DNA of 35,741 bases from a virus. This document shows positions 28,656 to 35,741 of the stretch, one piece after another. Each line of letters opens with the position of its first letter. The first letter of the stretch is position 1. The stretch lies in the IMG/VR virus record IMGVR_UViG_3300017991_000241, positions 1 to 35,741 of that record, one strand, 5' to 3'. The notes beneath the pieces are model-generated. The model did not search any database. It worked only from the letters and a program-made list of their open reading frames with translations, and was not told the DNA's origin. The translations under genes and the position numbers were made by a program.

Positions 28656-30764
28656 ATGGTAGGAGGTGGTGGTTCTAGCCTTGGTATAGGCTTAACAATG
28701 TTTTTGCGTGACCAGTTTACTGGCCCTGCAGCTAAAATTAAATCTTCGTCTAGGGATTTGAATGCCGAGTTACGTAAAATGCAAGAAGATCAACTCCGCT
28801 ATCAAAGGAATCTGAATTTGGGATTAGCTTTTGGTGGGGCTATGATGATAAGGGGTTTGGGGAGGAATATTAAAAGGGCAGCAGATTACAGATATGAGAT
28901 GGAGTTTGTTAAATCTGTGACTGCTGCAAATGTTGCCGAACATAAAGAGTTAATGAATACTGCCGAGCAATTAGCTGGGCAAACTATGTTTTATCCCCAA
29001 GACATTGCCGAAGGTATGAGGTTTATGGCAATGGCCGGTATGGATGCTACTCAAGTACTTCATAATATAACTGGGGCAGTTAATCTTGCTGGTGCTACAA
29101 TGGCTCAATTGGGGGGTAAAGGGGGAGCTGCTGATATTATGACTAACGTAATGAAGCAGTTTAATATCGAATTTAAATATACAAAGGATATAGCAGACCT
29201 ATTATCATATGGGGTTACTCGAGCTAATACTAATTTATTTGACTTAGGAGAAGCTATTAAATATGCTGGAGCAACAGCTATGGATTTAAATGTATCATTA
29301 CCAGAAACTATTGCTATGGTTATGGCTCTTGGTAATGCTGGTATGCAAGGATCTATGGCTGGTGTTGCAATGGAAAATGCTATGAGGTATTTATCTAGAG
29401 CATTTTCTTCATTTGGTAGTGGTCCAAGTAAGAGGGCTCTTGCAGAATTGGGATTGTCAATTCAGGATGTTACCGATGAAGCTGGTAACCTTCTTACAAT
29501 GACTCAGATTATGAAAACTATGGGTCGAGCCATAGAACAGAATTTTGGGCCAGGTATGAATGTTGAGAAACAAGCCATTCTTCAATCAATCTTTGGGGTT
29601 AGGGGTAAAAGGGCCGGTTCTCTGTTCTTACGTAACTTACAAGAATTTGAAAAATTCTCTTCTGAGATTACTCAAAAAGCTCAAGGACATTCAGCTCGTA
29701 TCATGGAGGATATGATGTCTACTCTTAAGGGGGAACTTGATAAATTGATATCTGAATGGCAAGCTACTTGGATTGCTTTTACAACTGCAGCTGAACCTGT
29801 ATTAAAAGCTTTGGTTAAAGTTTTAAGGGGTATTACTAAGGGAGTTACTACTCTTCTTAAAGTCCCCTTCTTAGGTGAATTCCTTTCAGTTGGTATAGCA
29901 GGTTTTCTTGTTCTTAAAACTTTGGGTTTTGCTTATAAAGGTTTAGTAGCTGGATTAAAATTGCTCCATATACAAGCAGGTAGTTCTGCAGTGGCTATGG
30001 GAGCAAAAGGAGCTGCTGCTTGGAATGCCATGGCGGGAGCGGCTTGGAAATATGGAATGGTTACTAGAGCAGCTATGATGGGTATTCCCGGAACTGGAGG
30101 AAAAGGCCAATATGGATATCATCCTACTGGTTTATTTGGGAGACCCGGATATGGGGTAAGAGGTCCTGGGGGAGGATTTATGATGTATGGATCTGCAGCA
30201 GCCGCTGCTGCTGCAGCTAGAAAGCAATATGGGGCTAGAGCTTTAGGAGCTAGAATGATGATGGGATTAGGAAGAACAGCTGCGGGAACTGGTACAACTG
30301 CTGCATTAGCTTCTGGGTTAGGTAGGGTTATTGGGATTTTTGGGGGTCCTCTGGGAATGGCCTTAGCCTTTGTAATACCCGGTTTAATCGCAGTATTGGT
30401 TCGAGCTTTTAAAAATAACACGGGTTCTGTTGAAGGTAATACAAAAGCACTCCAAGAAAAAAAATTACAGGAGGCCTCAGAAAAATTTGGAACTCCCTCG
30501 AGAATGGAACATGCTATCCAATTTCTTGGGATGACTGCCCCTATTACTAAATTAATGGGTATTACTGGTATGGGAGTTCCTGAAGGTGCTACTAGTAGGG
30601 TCGAAGCTTTGACTGAAGAAATCAGGAAGATGATGTCTATGGAAACTCTTCCTCCTCTAGTATTAAATGTTAACTTAGATGGTGAAACTGTATTTAGTGA
30701 ACAGATAAATAAACAACTAAAGAAGCAAAGCGATTACCAAGAACGTAATATAGGACTTTATTAA
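28656..30764 (+). CDS. Tail tape measure protein (TP901-type core)
   Basis: A 702-residue tape measure. Residues about 90-330 form the TP901-type core: AEQLAGQTMFYPQDIAEGMR, FMAMAGMDATQVLHNITGAV, NLFDLGEAIKYAGATAMDLN and SLPETIAMVMALGNAGMQGS. Two hydrophobic regions follow (about 405-440 and 550-590, IFGGPLGMALAFVIPGLIAVL), separated by an Ala/Gly-rich part. The N-terminal helix carries the first scaffold contacts. It sets tail length and is probably ejected ahead of the DNA. At about 1.5 angstrom per residue, 702 residues would fit a tail of roughly 100 nm. The ATG is seven bases behind the frameshift-extension stop and has an AGGAGG just inside the gene rather than upstream. Confidence 0.9.
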   Translation: MVGGGGSSLGIGLTMFLRDQFTGPAAKIKSSSRDLNAELRKMQEDQLRYQRNLNLGLAFGGAMMIRGLGRNIKRAADYRYEMEFVKSVTAANVAEHKELMNTAEQLAGQTMFYPQDIAEGMRFMAMAGMDATQVLHNITGAVNLAGATMAQLGGKGGAADIMTNVMKQFNIEFKYTKDIADLLSYGVTRANTNLFDLGEAIKYAGATAMDLNVSLPETIAMVMALGNAGMQGSMAGVAMENAMRYLSRAFSSFGSGPSKRALAELGLSIQDVTDEAGNLLTMTQIMKTMGRAIEQNFGPGMNVEKQAILQSIFGVRGKRAGSLFLRNLQEFEKFSSEITQKAQGHSARIMEDMMSTLKGELDKLISEWQATWIAFTTAAEPVLKALVKVLRGITKGVTTLLKVPFLGEFLSVGIAGFLVLKTLGFAYKGLVAGLKLLHIQAGSSAVAMGAKGAAAWNAMAGAAWKYGMVTRAAMMGIPGTGGKGQYGYHPTGLFGRPGYGVRGPGGGFMMYGSAAAAAAAARKQYGARALGARMMMGLGRTAAGTGTTAALASGLGRVIGIFGGPLGMALAFVIPGLIAVLVRAFKNNTGSVEGNTKALQEKKLQEASEKFGTPSRMEHAIQFLGMTAPITKLMGITGMGVPEGATSRVEALTEEIRKMMSMETLPPLVLNVNLDGETVFSEQINKQLKKQSDYQERNIGLY

Positions 30765-30765
30765 T

Positions 30766-31563
30766 ATGGCAGTATTAAAAGGACCAATTTGGTCAAATTA
30801 TATGAGGGTGACTTTACCTAAACCCGCTACTCTTGGAGTACAGGGGGGTATAGAAGCAAGAAGAGCTACTATCTTTTTCCGTAGACTAAGGGGTGGGGCT
30901 ATAGGAATTTTAAATGATGATAAAGCCCCTAATGTTAATACTCAACCCGAGATAGAAAATTGGAGAACACAACGGACGGCTAGACCCGAGGTAGTTTCAG
31001 CTCCAAATACAAATACTCATAACTTTACTCCTTATAAGGGGCAAAAAATTCAAGATTATGTTGCTATTATAGATGTTGATAGTCAGGGGCCAAATCAAGG
31101 TTATGAAGTAATAAAACTTCAAACCGTTCCTAAAGAATTAGAATGGGATTCTGAATCTACCTTTGCTGTAATTAAGCCCATGGCTAGGAATACCCCTTTC
31201 TATCATTATACTGGGGGAGAATCAAAATTAAGATTTGATATTGATTGGTATTCCACTAGTTGGGATAGGACTGAAGTAATAAGAAATTGTAGAAGAATAG
31301 AATCTCTTTCAAAGGCTGATGGTTATCAGGGAAATCCTCATAGGGTATTATTGAAATGGGGTGAAGGGGATGTGTTATTTAAGAATATTTATTTTCAAGT
31401 AATCTCGGCTTCTTATAAATTAACTCAATTTAATAAAGCCAATCTTAGGGATGGTGTAATTGAGAGAACTCATATGTTACCTGTTCAAGCTTATCAAACT
31501 GTTATCTTGGCTAGAATTGATGAAAGTAATTTAACCTTAGAACAAATAAAATCTGTAGGATAA
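30766..31563 (+). CDS. Baseplate / tube-initiator-type protein
   Basis: A 265-residue protein between the tape measure and LysM genes. It contains EVIKLQTVPKELEWDSESTF, then a middle with SKLRFDIDWYSTSWDRTEVI and KADGYQGNPHRVLLKWGEGD, and a C-terminal FKNIYFQVISASYKLTQFNK. The later phrases (a long 'w..S..a..i..l.r..p.y.y.GG...l.f.i.w' domain) fit proteins that sit at the start of the tube and join it to the hub in contractile injection systems, comparable in position to gp48/gp54 of T4 or the CIS LysM-adaptor. The name is an inference. One base separates it from the tape-measure stop. Confidence 0.6.
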   Translation: MAVLKGPIWSNYMRVTLPKPATLGVQGGIEARRATIFFRRLRGGAIGILNDDKAPNVNTQPEIENWRTQRTARPEVVSAPNTNTHNFTPYKGQKIQDYVAIIDVDSQGPNQGYEVIKLQTVPKELEWDSESTFAVIKPMARNTPFYHYTGGESKLRFDIDWYSTSWDRTEVIRNCRRIESLSKADGYQGNPHRVLLKWGEGDVLFKNIYFQVISASYKLTQFNKANLRDGVIERTHMLPVQAYQTVILARIDESNLTLEQIKSVG

Positions 31564-31844
31564 TGGCACAGGGTTTATATGATAGGGGTTATATAATTTT
31601 TTATGAAGAGGGAGATAGATCTCTTCAAAGGGATTTTTTATCATTTAGGGGATCGGTTAATAATAGATTTCATGCTATAACTGATAATGATACTTTGTAT
31701 ACTATTGCTAGAGAATATTATAAAGACTCTTCTTATTGGTATATAATTGCTGATGCTAATCCAGAAATTATAACAGATATATTTGATTTACCCGTAGGAG
31801 AAACTATTTTAATTCCTAGTAAAGTTTTAATTAGTTATGCCTAA
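31563..31844 (+). CDS. LysM-domain baseplate protein (gpX/gp53-like)
   Basis: A 93-residue protein. A LysM domain covers about residues 38-89: FHAITDNDTLYTIAREYY, WYIIADANPEI, FDLPVGETILIPSKV. Small LysM proteins next to hub genes are a fixed part of contractile tail baseplates (P2 gpX, T4 gp53), where they clamp hub and wedge. The first 35 residues are an extra beta segment. The start overlaps the previous stop by one base, and the end overlaps the next start by eight bases. Confidence 0.85.
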   Translation: MAQGLYDRGYIIFYEEGDRSLQRDFLSFRGSVNNRFHAITDNDTLYTIAREYYKDSSYWYIIADANPEIITDIFDLPVGETILIPSKVLISYA

Positions 31845-33762
31845 TCTTAAAGGTATAGTTGATACCGTAAGGATTATAGTAGCAGATGATGCTGGTAATA
31901 TATTGGCTACTTCTGATAGAGGTGGTGATGTTAGTGTAATATCTTTTACTTATACTTTTGATGATGAGGATCCAGATGAATGCCAAATTAAACTTCAGAC
32001 TAAAGACCCAGTTGCTTTTGATAGTATTAGTATAGGTAGAAGTTCAAGGCTCCAAGTTTCTTGGGGATATATTGGGGGTCCCATGGTAGCTTCTACAATA
32101 GTAGTAGTTAGGGATTTAGAAAGTAAATATGGGGCTGAAACTATTAATACTACTTTAGTTTGTTCAGATTTGTTATTTTATTTAAATACCACTAGAGCTC
32201 AAGAAGCCGATATGGTTTCTACTATAGATCATATAAAAAATCAATTTTTCGGTAGGTATAAAGTAATAATAAAGGATAGTGGAAAACCTATATGGGTTTT
32301 GGATTTTTATAAGGAAGAAAAAAGAATAGAGTATACTCATTATGATGTTATTCCAACAGATCCCTTTGATGTATATCCTTTCGAGTTAGAAGAAACTACT
32401 GATCCCATAAGTTTGGTTGATCCAGTTCCTTTAAGGTCTCCAGTATATGGTCCTTCTAGGTTAAATTCTTTAGATGTTAAGGTTTCTGGAATGAGGGACG
32501 GATGGTATGTTGGACCAGAAAATGAAATTAGAGCTTGGTTAGAAAAATCTAGGGGGGTATTAGAGGGTAATAGGTCTCAAATGACTGTTATTAGAGATTT
32601 ATTAAAGGAATGTCCTAAAGGCCCATGGTATGTTACTGGAAGGGGACAAACTTTATTAATACATAATCGGGATTTTATAAACGCACCTATAAGAGTATAT
32701 TCTTATCAAAAAGAACCGGGACATCTTATTGATTTTACGGCTAAAACTAAATACGATCAATTCGAAAAGAATAGTGTAAGCCATGAAATGTATGATCCAG
32801 AACATAAAATTTTTTATGAACAGGGTGCTTATTTAGATGAGCTCTTTTCAATGGTTTCTTTTAAAGAGAAATTCGAAGATAGGTCTTTGACCGAAAAAGA
32901 ATTTAAGGCTTGGTTAGAAGAATGGGTTAATCTTTTACAGGCCTATGAAAAGTGGCAAACTACTAGGGTTGGTATTTCTATTTATGGAGATTCTTTGGAA
33001 CTTGATAAAACAGTTTATATAAAAGAAAGTGCGCCTAGCCCTTATCTTACTAGTGTTCAACATCGTAAATTACTTAGAACTTCTGAAGAGCCTCATTTAC
33101 CTCCTGATATATTAAATGATAATACTGCAGTTAAATACCCTTCTCCCTATTTTCATGAAGTAGTATATAGAGGATTTATTTATTCTCGTCCTTTAGAATT
33201 TATTGAAGATAGAGGAAATTTTATAGCCAATCAAAAACGGGAGATGGAGATGGAAAAGGAAGAAGCTAAGATTATTGTAGTGGGAGATCCTTTTTTACAA
33301 AGCCAACTCCGAGTTCAAATAGCGAATGTTCATTATCAACATAAAGGGCTTTATTATATTAAAAAATGTGAACATGAAATAACCCATCAAGGGTATAAAA
33401 CAACTTTATCTTGTGTAAAAGTTTTATCTACTAATCGATTAAGGGTGGGAGATTCTCAAGAATCTATAAAAATTGTTGATGGGGAAGAAAAACCCAAGGT
33501 TGAAATTGAAAAGCAATTTGCTAAAGAGGAAGAACTTTTTGGAAAACCCATTAGGATAGAGGTAGTAGAAGATCCCCAAATTACTACAAATGTTACGGGG
33601 CCAGGCTATGGAGTTTCTATGGACTTTGGACAATCTAAACCTGGTTCAAGAAAAGTTCATACTATACAAGAGGAAATGGCTAAGGAGAATTTTATTCAAA
33701 CCATCACAGAATTAAAATTTGGGGGTAAAGCTAGGATAGCACCTAATGTAGAAGATAACTAA
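31837..33762 (+). CDS. Baseplate hub protein (gp27/gpD-like)
   Basis: A 641-residue protein in the hub position between LysM and spike genes. The N-terminal part has the hub beta-barrel features: ISFTYTFDDEDPDECQIKLQ, SSRLQVSWGYIGG and TINTTLVCSDLLFYLN. The middle contains a domain with WYVTGRGQTLLIHNRDF, typical of gpD-like hubs. Near residue 500, KRVQIANVHYQHKGLYYIKK-like strands occur (LRVQIANVHYQHKGLYYIKK), then HEITHQGYKTTLSCVKVL, the closing strands of the second barrel. The last 90 residues are charged and probably disordered. It forms the trimeric hub that links tube and spike. Confidence 0.8.
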   Translation: MPNLKGIVDTVRIIVADDAGNILATSDRGGDVSVISFTYTFDDEDPDECQIKLQTKDPVAFDSISIGRSSRLQVSWGYIGGPMVASTIVVVRDLESKYGAETINTTLVCSDLLFYLNTTRAQEADMVSTIDHIKNQFFGRYKVIIKDSGKPIWVLDFYKEEKRIEYTHYDVIPTDPFDVYPFELEETTDPISLVDPVPLRSPVYGPSRLNSLDVKVSGMRDGWYVGPENEIRAWLEKSRGVLEGNRSQMTVIRDLLKECPKGPWYVTGRGQTLLIHNRDFINAPIRVYSYQKEPGHLIDFTAKTKYDQFEKNSVSHEMYDPEHKIFYEQGAYLDELFSMVSFKEKFEDRSLTEKEFKAWLEEWVNLLQAYEKWQTTRVGISIYGDSLELDKTVYIKESAPSPYLTSVQHRKLLRTSEEPHLPPDILNDNTAVKYPSPYFHEVVYRGFIYSRPLEFIEDRGNFIANQKREMEMEKEEAKIIVVGDPFLQSQLRVQIANVHYQHKGLYYIKKCEHEITHQGYKTTLSCVKVLSTNRLRVGDSQESIKIVDGEEKPKVEIEKQFAKEEELFGKPIRIEVVEDPQITTNVTGPGYGVSMDFGQSKPGSRKVHTIQEEMAKENFIQTITELKFGGKARIAPNVEDN

Positions 33763-34415
33763 TGTTAGAAAGATTTTTTAAAAATATTATTTATCATGGG
33801 TTAGAGGCAATTGGTAAATACTATTCTGTTTACCGGGGGCATGTTATGGATAATGAAGATTCTTCTGGTCTAGGTAGAATACAAATAGTTGTACCCTCTA
33901 TTTTTGGGGGGGTGGAACATCCCATATGGGCATACCCAAGAAACAATTTTTCTGGGAATGGTTATGGGATGCAAATATTACCGGTTAAAGGGGATTTAGT
34001 TTGGATAGAGTTTGAACATGGTAATCCCAAATTCCCTGTCTGGTCCCATGCTCATTATGCCATTGGAGAAAAGCCTGAAGAATTTGTTAGTCCCCAAGTT
34101 TATGGATTTAAATCCCCTAAAGGACAAATCATAGTAATTGATGACCGGGATGATGTAGAAAAAATAATTATAAATCATGGTGAGAATGAGGGGTTAGTGA
34201 ATGTTATTGAACTAACAGAAATGCTTAATAAAATTGAGGATAAATTAAATGACCATCTTTCTCATTATCGAGGTCATGTTCATATAGATCCCATTTCAGG
34301 ATATACTGGTCAGCCTACTCCCGTAGCTAAACAACCTGATTTGGTTACTACTATTCCTTTGAACGTAGATAAAACAGAACAAAGTTATATTGAAGACGAA
34401 AATGTACATCATTAA
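33762..34415 (+). CDS. Baseplate central spike, OB-fold (gp5/gpV-like)
   Basis: A 217-residue spike protein. The OB-fold reads YSVYRGHVMDNEDSSGLGRI, QIVVPSIFG, NGYGMQILPVKGDLVWIEFE, HGNPKFPVWSHAHY, which is the standard gp5/gpV N-terminal signature. Then come VYGFKSPKGQIIVIDD, typical of the start of a spike beta-helix, and a short coiled stretch (VIELTEMLNKIEDKLNDHL), followed by a His-rich part (SHYRGHVHIDP) common to phage spikes. No lysozyme domain is inserted. It forms the needle under the hub. The first base overlaps the hub stop. Confidence 0.88.
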   Translation: MLERFFKNIIYHGLEAIGKYYSVYRGHVMDNEDSSGLGRIQIVVPSIFGGVEHPIWAYPRNNFSGNGYGMQILPVKGDLVWIEFEHGNPKFPVWSHAHYAIGEKPEEFVSPQVYGFKSPKGQIIVIDDRDDVEKIIINHGENEGLVNVIELTEMLNKIEDKLNDHLSHYRGHVHIDPISGYTGQPTPVAKQPDLVTTIPLNVDKTEQSYIEDENVHH

Positions 34416-35741
34416 TGGCTTGGAATGAATCCCAATTAGTTGATGCTTTAATTGTAGCTTTAGTACAGAATTCCCCTTTTGAATCTCTGGCGGGGGCTCC
34501 TATGCCATCTGAATTAGAGGATCAGATGGAGGAGGCAATGGAGCGTATAGCTGATCCCATTTATAATTTTGTTGAATCATGGGCTATTGAACCAGGTACT
34601 TTAGAATTATCATATCAATTTAAAACAGATCTTAATGATCCCTTACCTGGTTATTTAGAAGATAAAATTGATAATTTGACTCTTCAAATAGACGAAGATA
34701 ATAGAAAGTTATATGTGGCTTCTACTAATATTGCAACAAATGAGATTACTGGGGGTATAAGAATAGGAACTCAACCCTTTCTTTATATGAGTGGGGCTAA
34801 TCTTTTACTTAATGCTGAAGCTAGTCCTTTATTAATTGGTGGAGATAATACAGTTCCTACTTCACGAGCTGTAAAAATTTATGTTGATACTGCTATTCAA
34901 GGATTGGGGGGTAGTGGGGGAATAGGAGATATGCTTAAATCCACTTATGATACTAATAATAATGGGGTTGTAGATGATTCTGAGATGTTAGATACTCAAT
35001 TACCAGCTTATTATCTTAATTGGAATAATTTTACTAATACTCCTACAACTATTGCTGGTTATGGAATTACCGATGTTTATACTGAAACCGAGATTGATGC
35101 TTTTTTTGAGGGGGAATCTTCTGGTAAAAAACAGATTGATTGGTTAAGAGTAATTAATAGAGATTCAGTAGTATCGGTTTCTGGTATTGGGATAGATAAT
35201 CAAATCGCCATATTTCAAAGTGGTAATGTTATAGAAGGTGATCCTAATTTTATGTGGGATGGTGATAGTTTGATTTTAGCTCAGGGGAAGGGTTTGAAAT
35301 GGGGAGATGGTGATACTGGTTTTTGGGAATCTTCTCCTAATATTCTTTATTTGCAGGTAGCAAATAGTAGTAAGTTATATGTAGATGATTCAAAATTTAG
35401 TTTTTTTCAATCTCTAATTCCTGCTTCTAATAAGATATCAGATATAGGAAGTTCAACCTATTTTTGGAGGTATGGTTATTTTGATAGATTATATATAGAT
35501 AGTACTTCTAAATACCTTGATGTTTCTAGTAGTGATTTAACCCTTACTGATAGTGTAGCTGGAACTAAAACCCTATCAGAATTAGCTTCTAATAGTTTAA
35601 GCATTTTATATAAAAGGGGGATAATTCCTTCTGGTCAAACCAATTATTTTTATATTGGTACTACTACAGAAAATACAGGTTTACACGTAAGATATTATTT
35701 AAGGATAGCAGGTAATTATGAATCAGGGATTATATATGTTA
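34415..35741 (+). CDS. Tail fibre or collar fibre protein, C-terminus off window
   Basis: An ATG at 34415 overlaps the spike stop and opens at least 442 codons to the right edge without a stop. The protein starts MAWNESQLVDALIVALVQNS and has no signal peptide. It contains fibre-type phrases: GDNTVPTSRAVKIYVDTAI (a common 'TS.AV..YVD' motif of phage structural proteins), NGVVDDSEMLD, NFTNTPTTIAGYGITDVYTE and ISDIGSSTYFWRYGYFD, a 'diG....W...y' repeat typical of tail fibres. The position behind the spike is the usual place for baseplate wedge and fibre genes. AT-rich codon use matches the core tail genes. Confidence 0.78.
   Translation, partial: MAWNESQLVDALIVALVQNSPFESLAGAPMPSELEDQMEEAMERIADPIYNFVESWAIEPGTLELSYQFKTDLNDPLPGYLEDKIDNLTLQIDEDNRKLYVASTNIATNEITGGIRIGTQPFLYMSGANLLLNAEASPLLIGGDNTVPTSRAVKIYVDTAIQGLGGSGGIGDMLKSTYDTNNNGVVDDSEMLDTQLPAYYLNWNNFTNTPTTIAGYGITDVYTETEIDAFFEGESSGKKQIDWLRVINRDSVVSVSGIGIDNQIAIFQSGNVIEGDPNFMWDGDSLILAQGKGLKWGDGDTGFWESSPNILYLQVANSSKLYVDDSKFSFFQSLIPASNKISDIGSSTYFWRYGYFDRLYIDSTSKYLDVSSSDLTLTDSVAGTKTLSELASNSLSILYKRGIIPSGQTNYFYIGTTTENTGLHVRYYLRIAGNYESGIIYV

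Noticed and set aside
33906-33912. Runs of five to seven G on the plus strand in late genes as possible G-quadruplexes
   Set aside because: They occur singly, mostly at Gly codons (GGG GGT), without four closely spaced runs; better explained by strand bias and codon use.
1-35741. CRISPR arrays, insertion sequences, rRNA, complete tRNA genes and integrase or att sites
   Set aside because: Looked for repeats with spacers, transposase or integrase motifs and cloverleaf patterns on both strands and saw none apart from the tmRNA ends.

Overview
The window is a 35.7 kb piece of a contractile-tailed (myovirus-type) double-stranded DNA phage that infects a member of the Bacteroidota. The phage assignment rests on a nearly complete morphogenesis series: large terminase, portal, protease-scaffold, decoration protein, major capsid protein, neck proteins, sheath, tube, frameshifted tail chaperone, tape measure, LysM baseplate protein, hub, spike and fibre. 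The host assignment is an inference from four things: AT-rich DNA with few Shine-Dalgarno sequences, six signal peptides that all place Gln right after the cleavage site (the Bacteroidetes 'Q-rule'), an SprB-type repeat, and a tmRNA whose ends resemble those of Bacteroides. No integrase, repressor, replication gene or small terminase is visible, so lifestyle cannot be judged.

Layout. Positions 1-3843 (minus strand) hold compact, often ATGA-overlapping small genes of unknown function. In their midst (2378-2880) lies a non-coding gene that I read as a circularly permuted, two-piece tmRNA. Its acceptor half with a perfect T-arm comes first, then a structured intervening segment of about 265 nt, then the coding half with a GGGGCTG 5' end, a tag ending in NREFKLAA-stop, and a terminator. 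Positions 3903-6442 (plus strand) hold a divergent C5-cytosine methyltransferase-like protein, an amidase endolysin and a membrane-anchored protein that may be a spanin. Positions 6423-13296 are packaging and head genes. Positions 13310-24265 are a mosaic accessory block of fibre or adhesin genes interleaved with neck genes. Positions 24268-35741 are the tail and baseplate genes, ending in a tail-fibre gene that runs off the window.

The strongest candidates for new biology are (1) the phage-borne permuted tmRNA, (2) a set of six proteins in the structural block, including a beta-helix tailspike-like protein, that carry Sec signal peptides as if exported by the infected cell, and (3) a recurrent intergenic element, roughly AATACYATTTATAATAAA, in front of many head and tail genes and two minus-strand operons. 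A clear -1 frameshift site (TTTTTTA) in the tail-chaperone gene adds a 54-codon extension that a plain gene list would miss.
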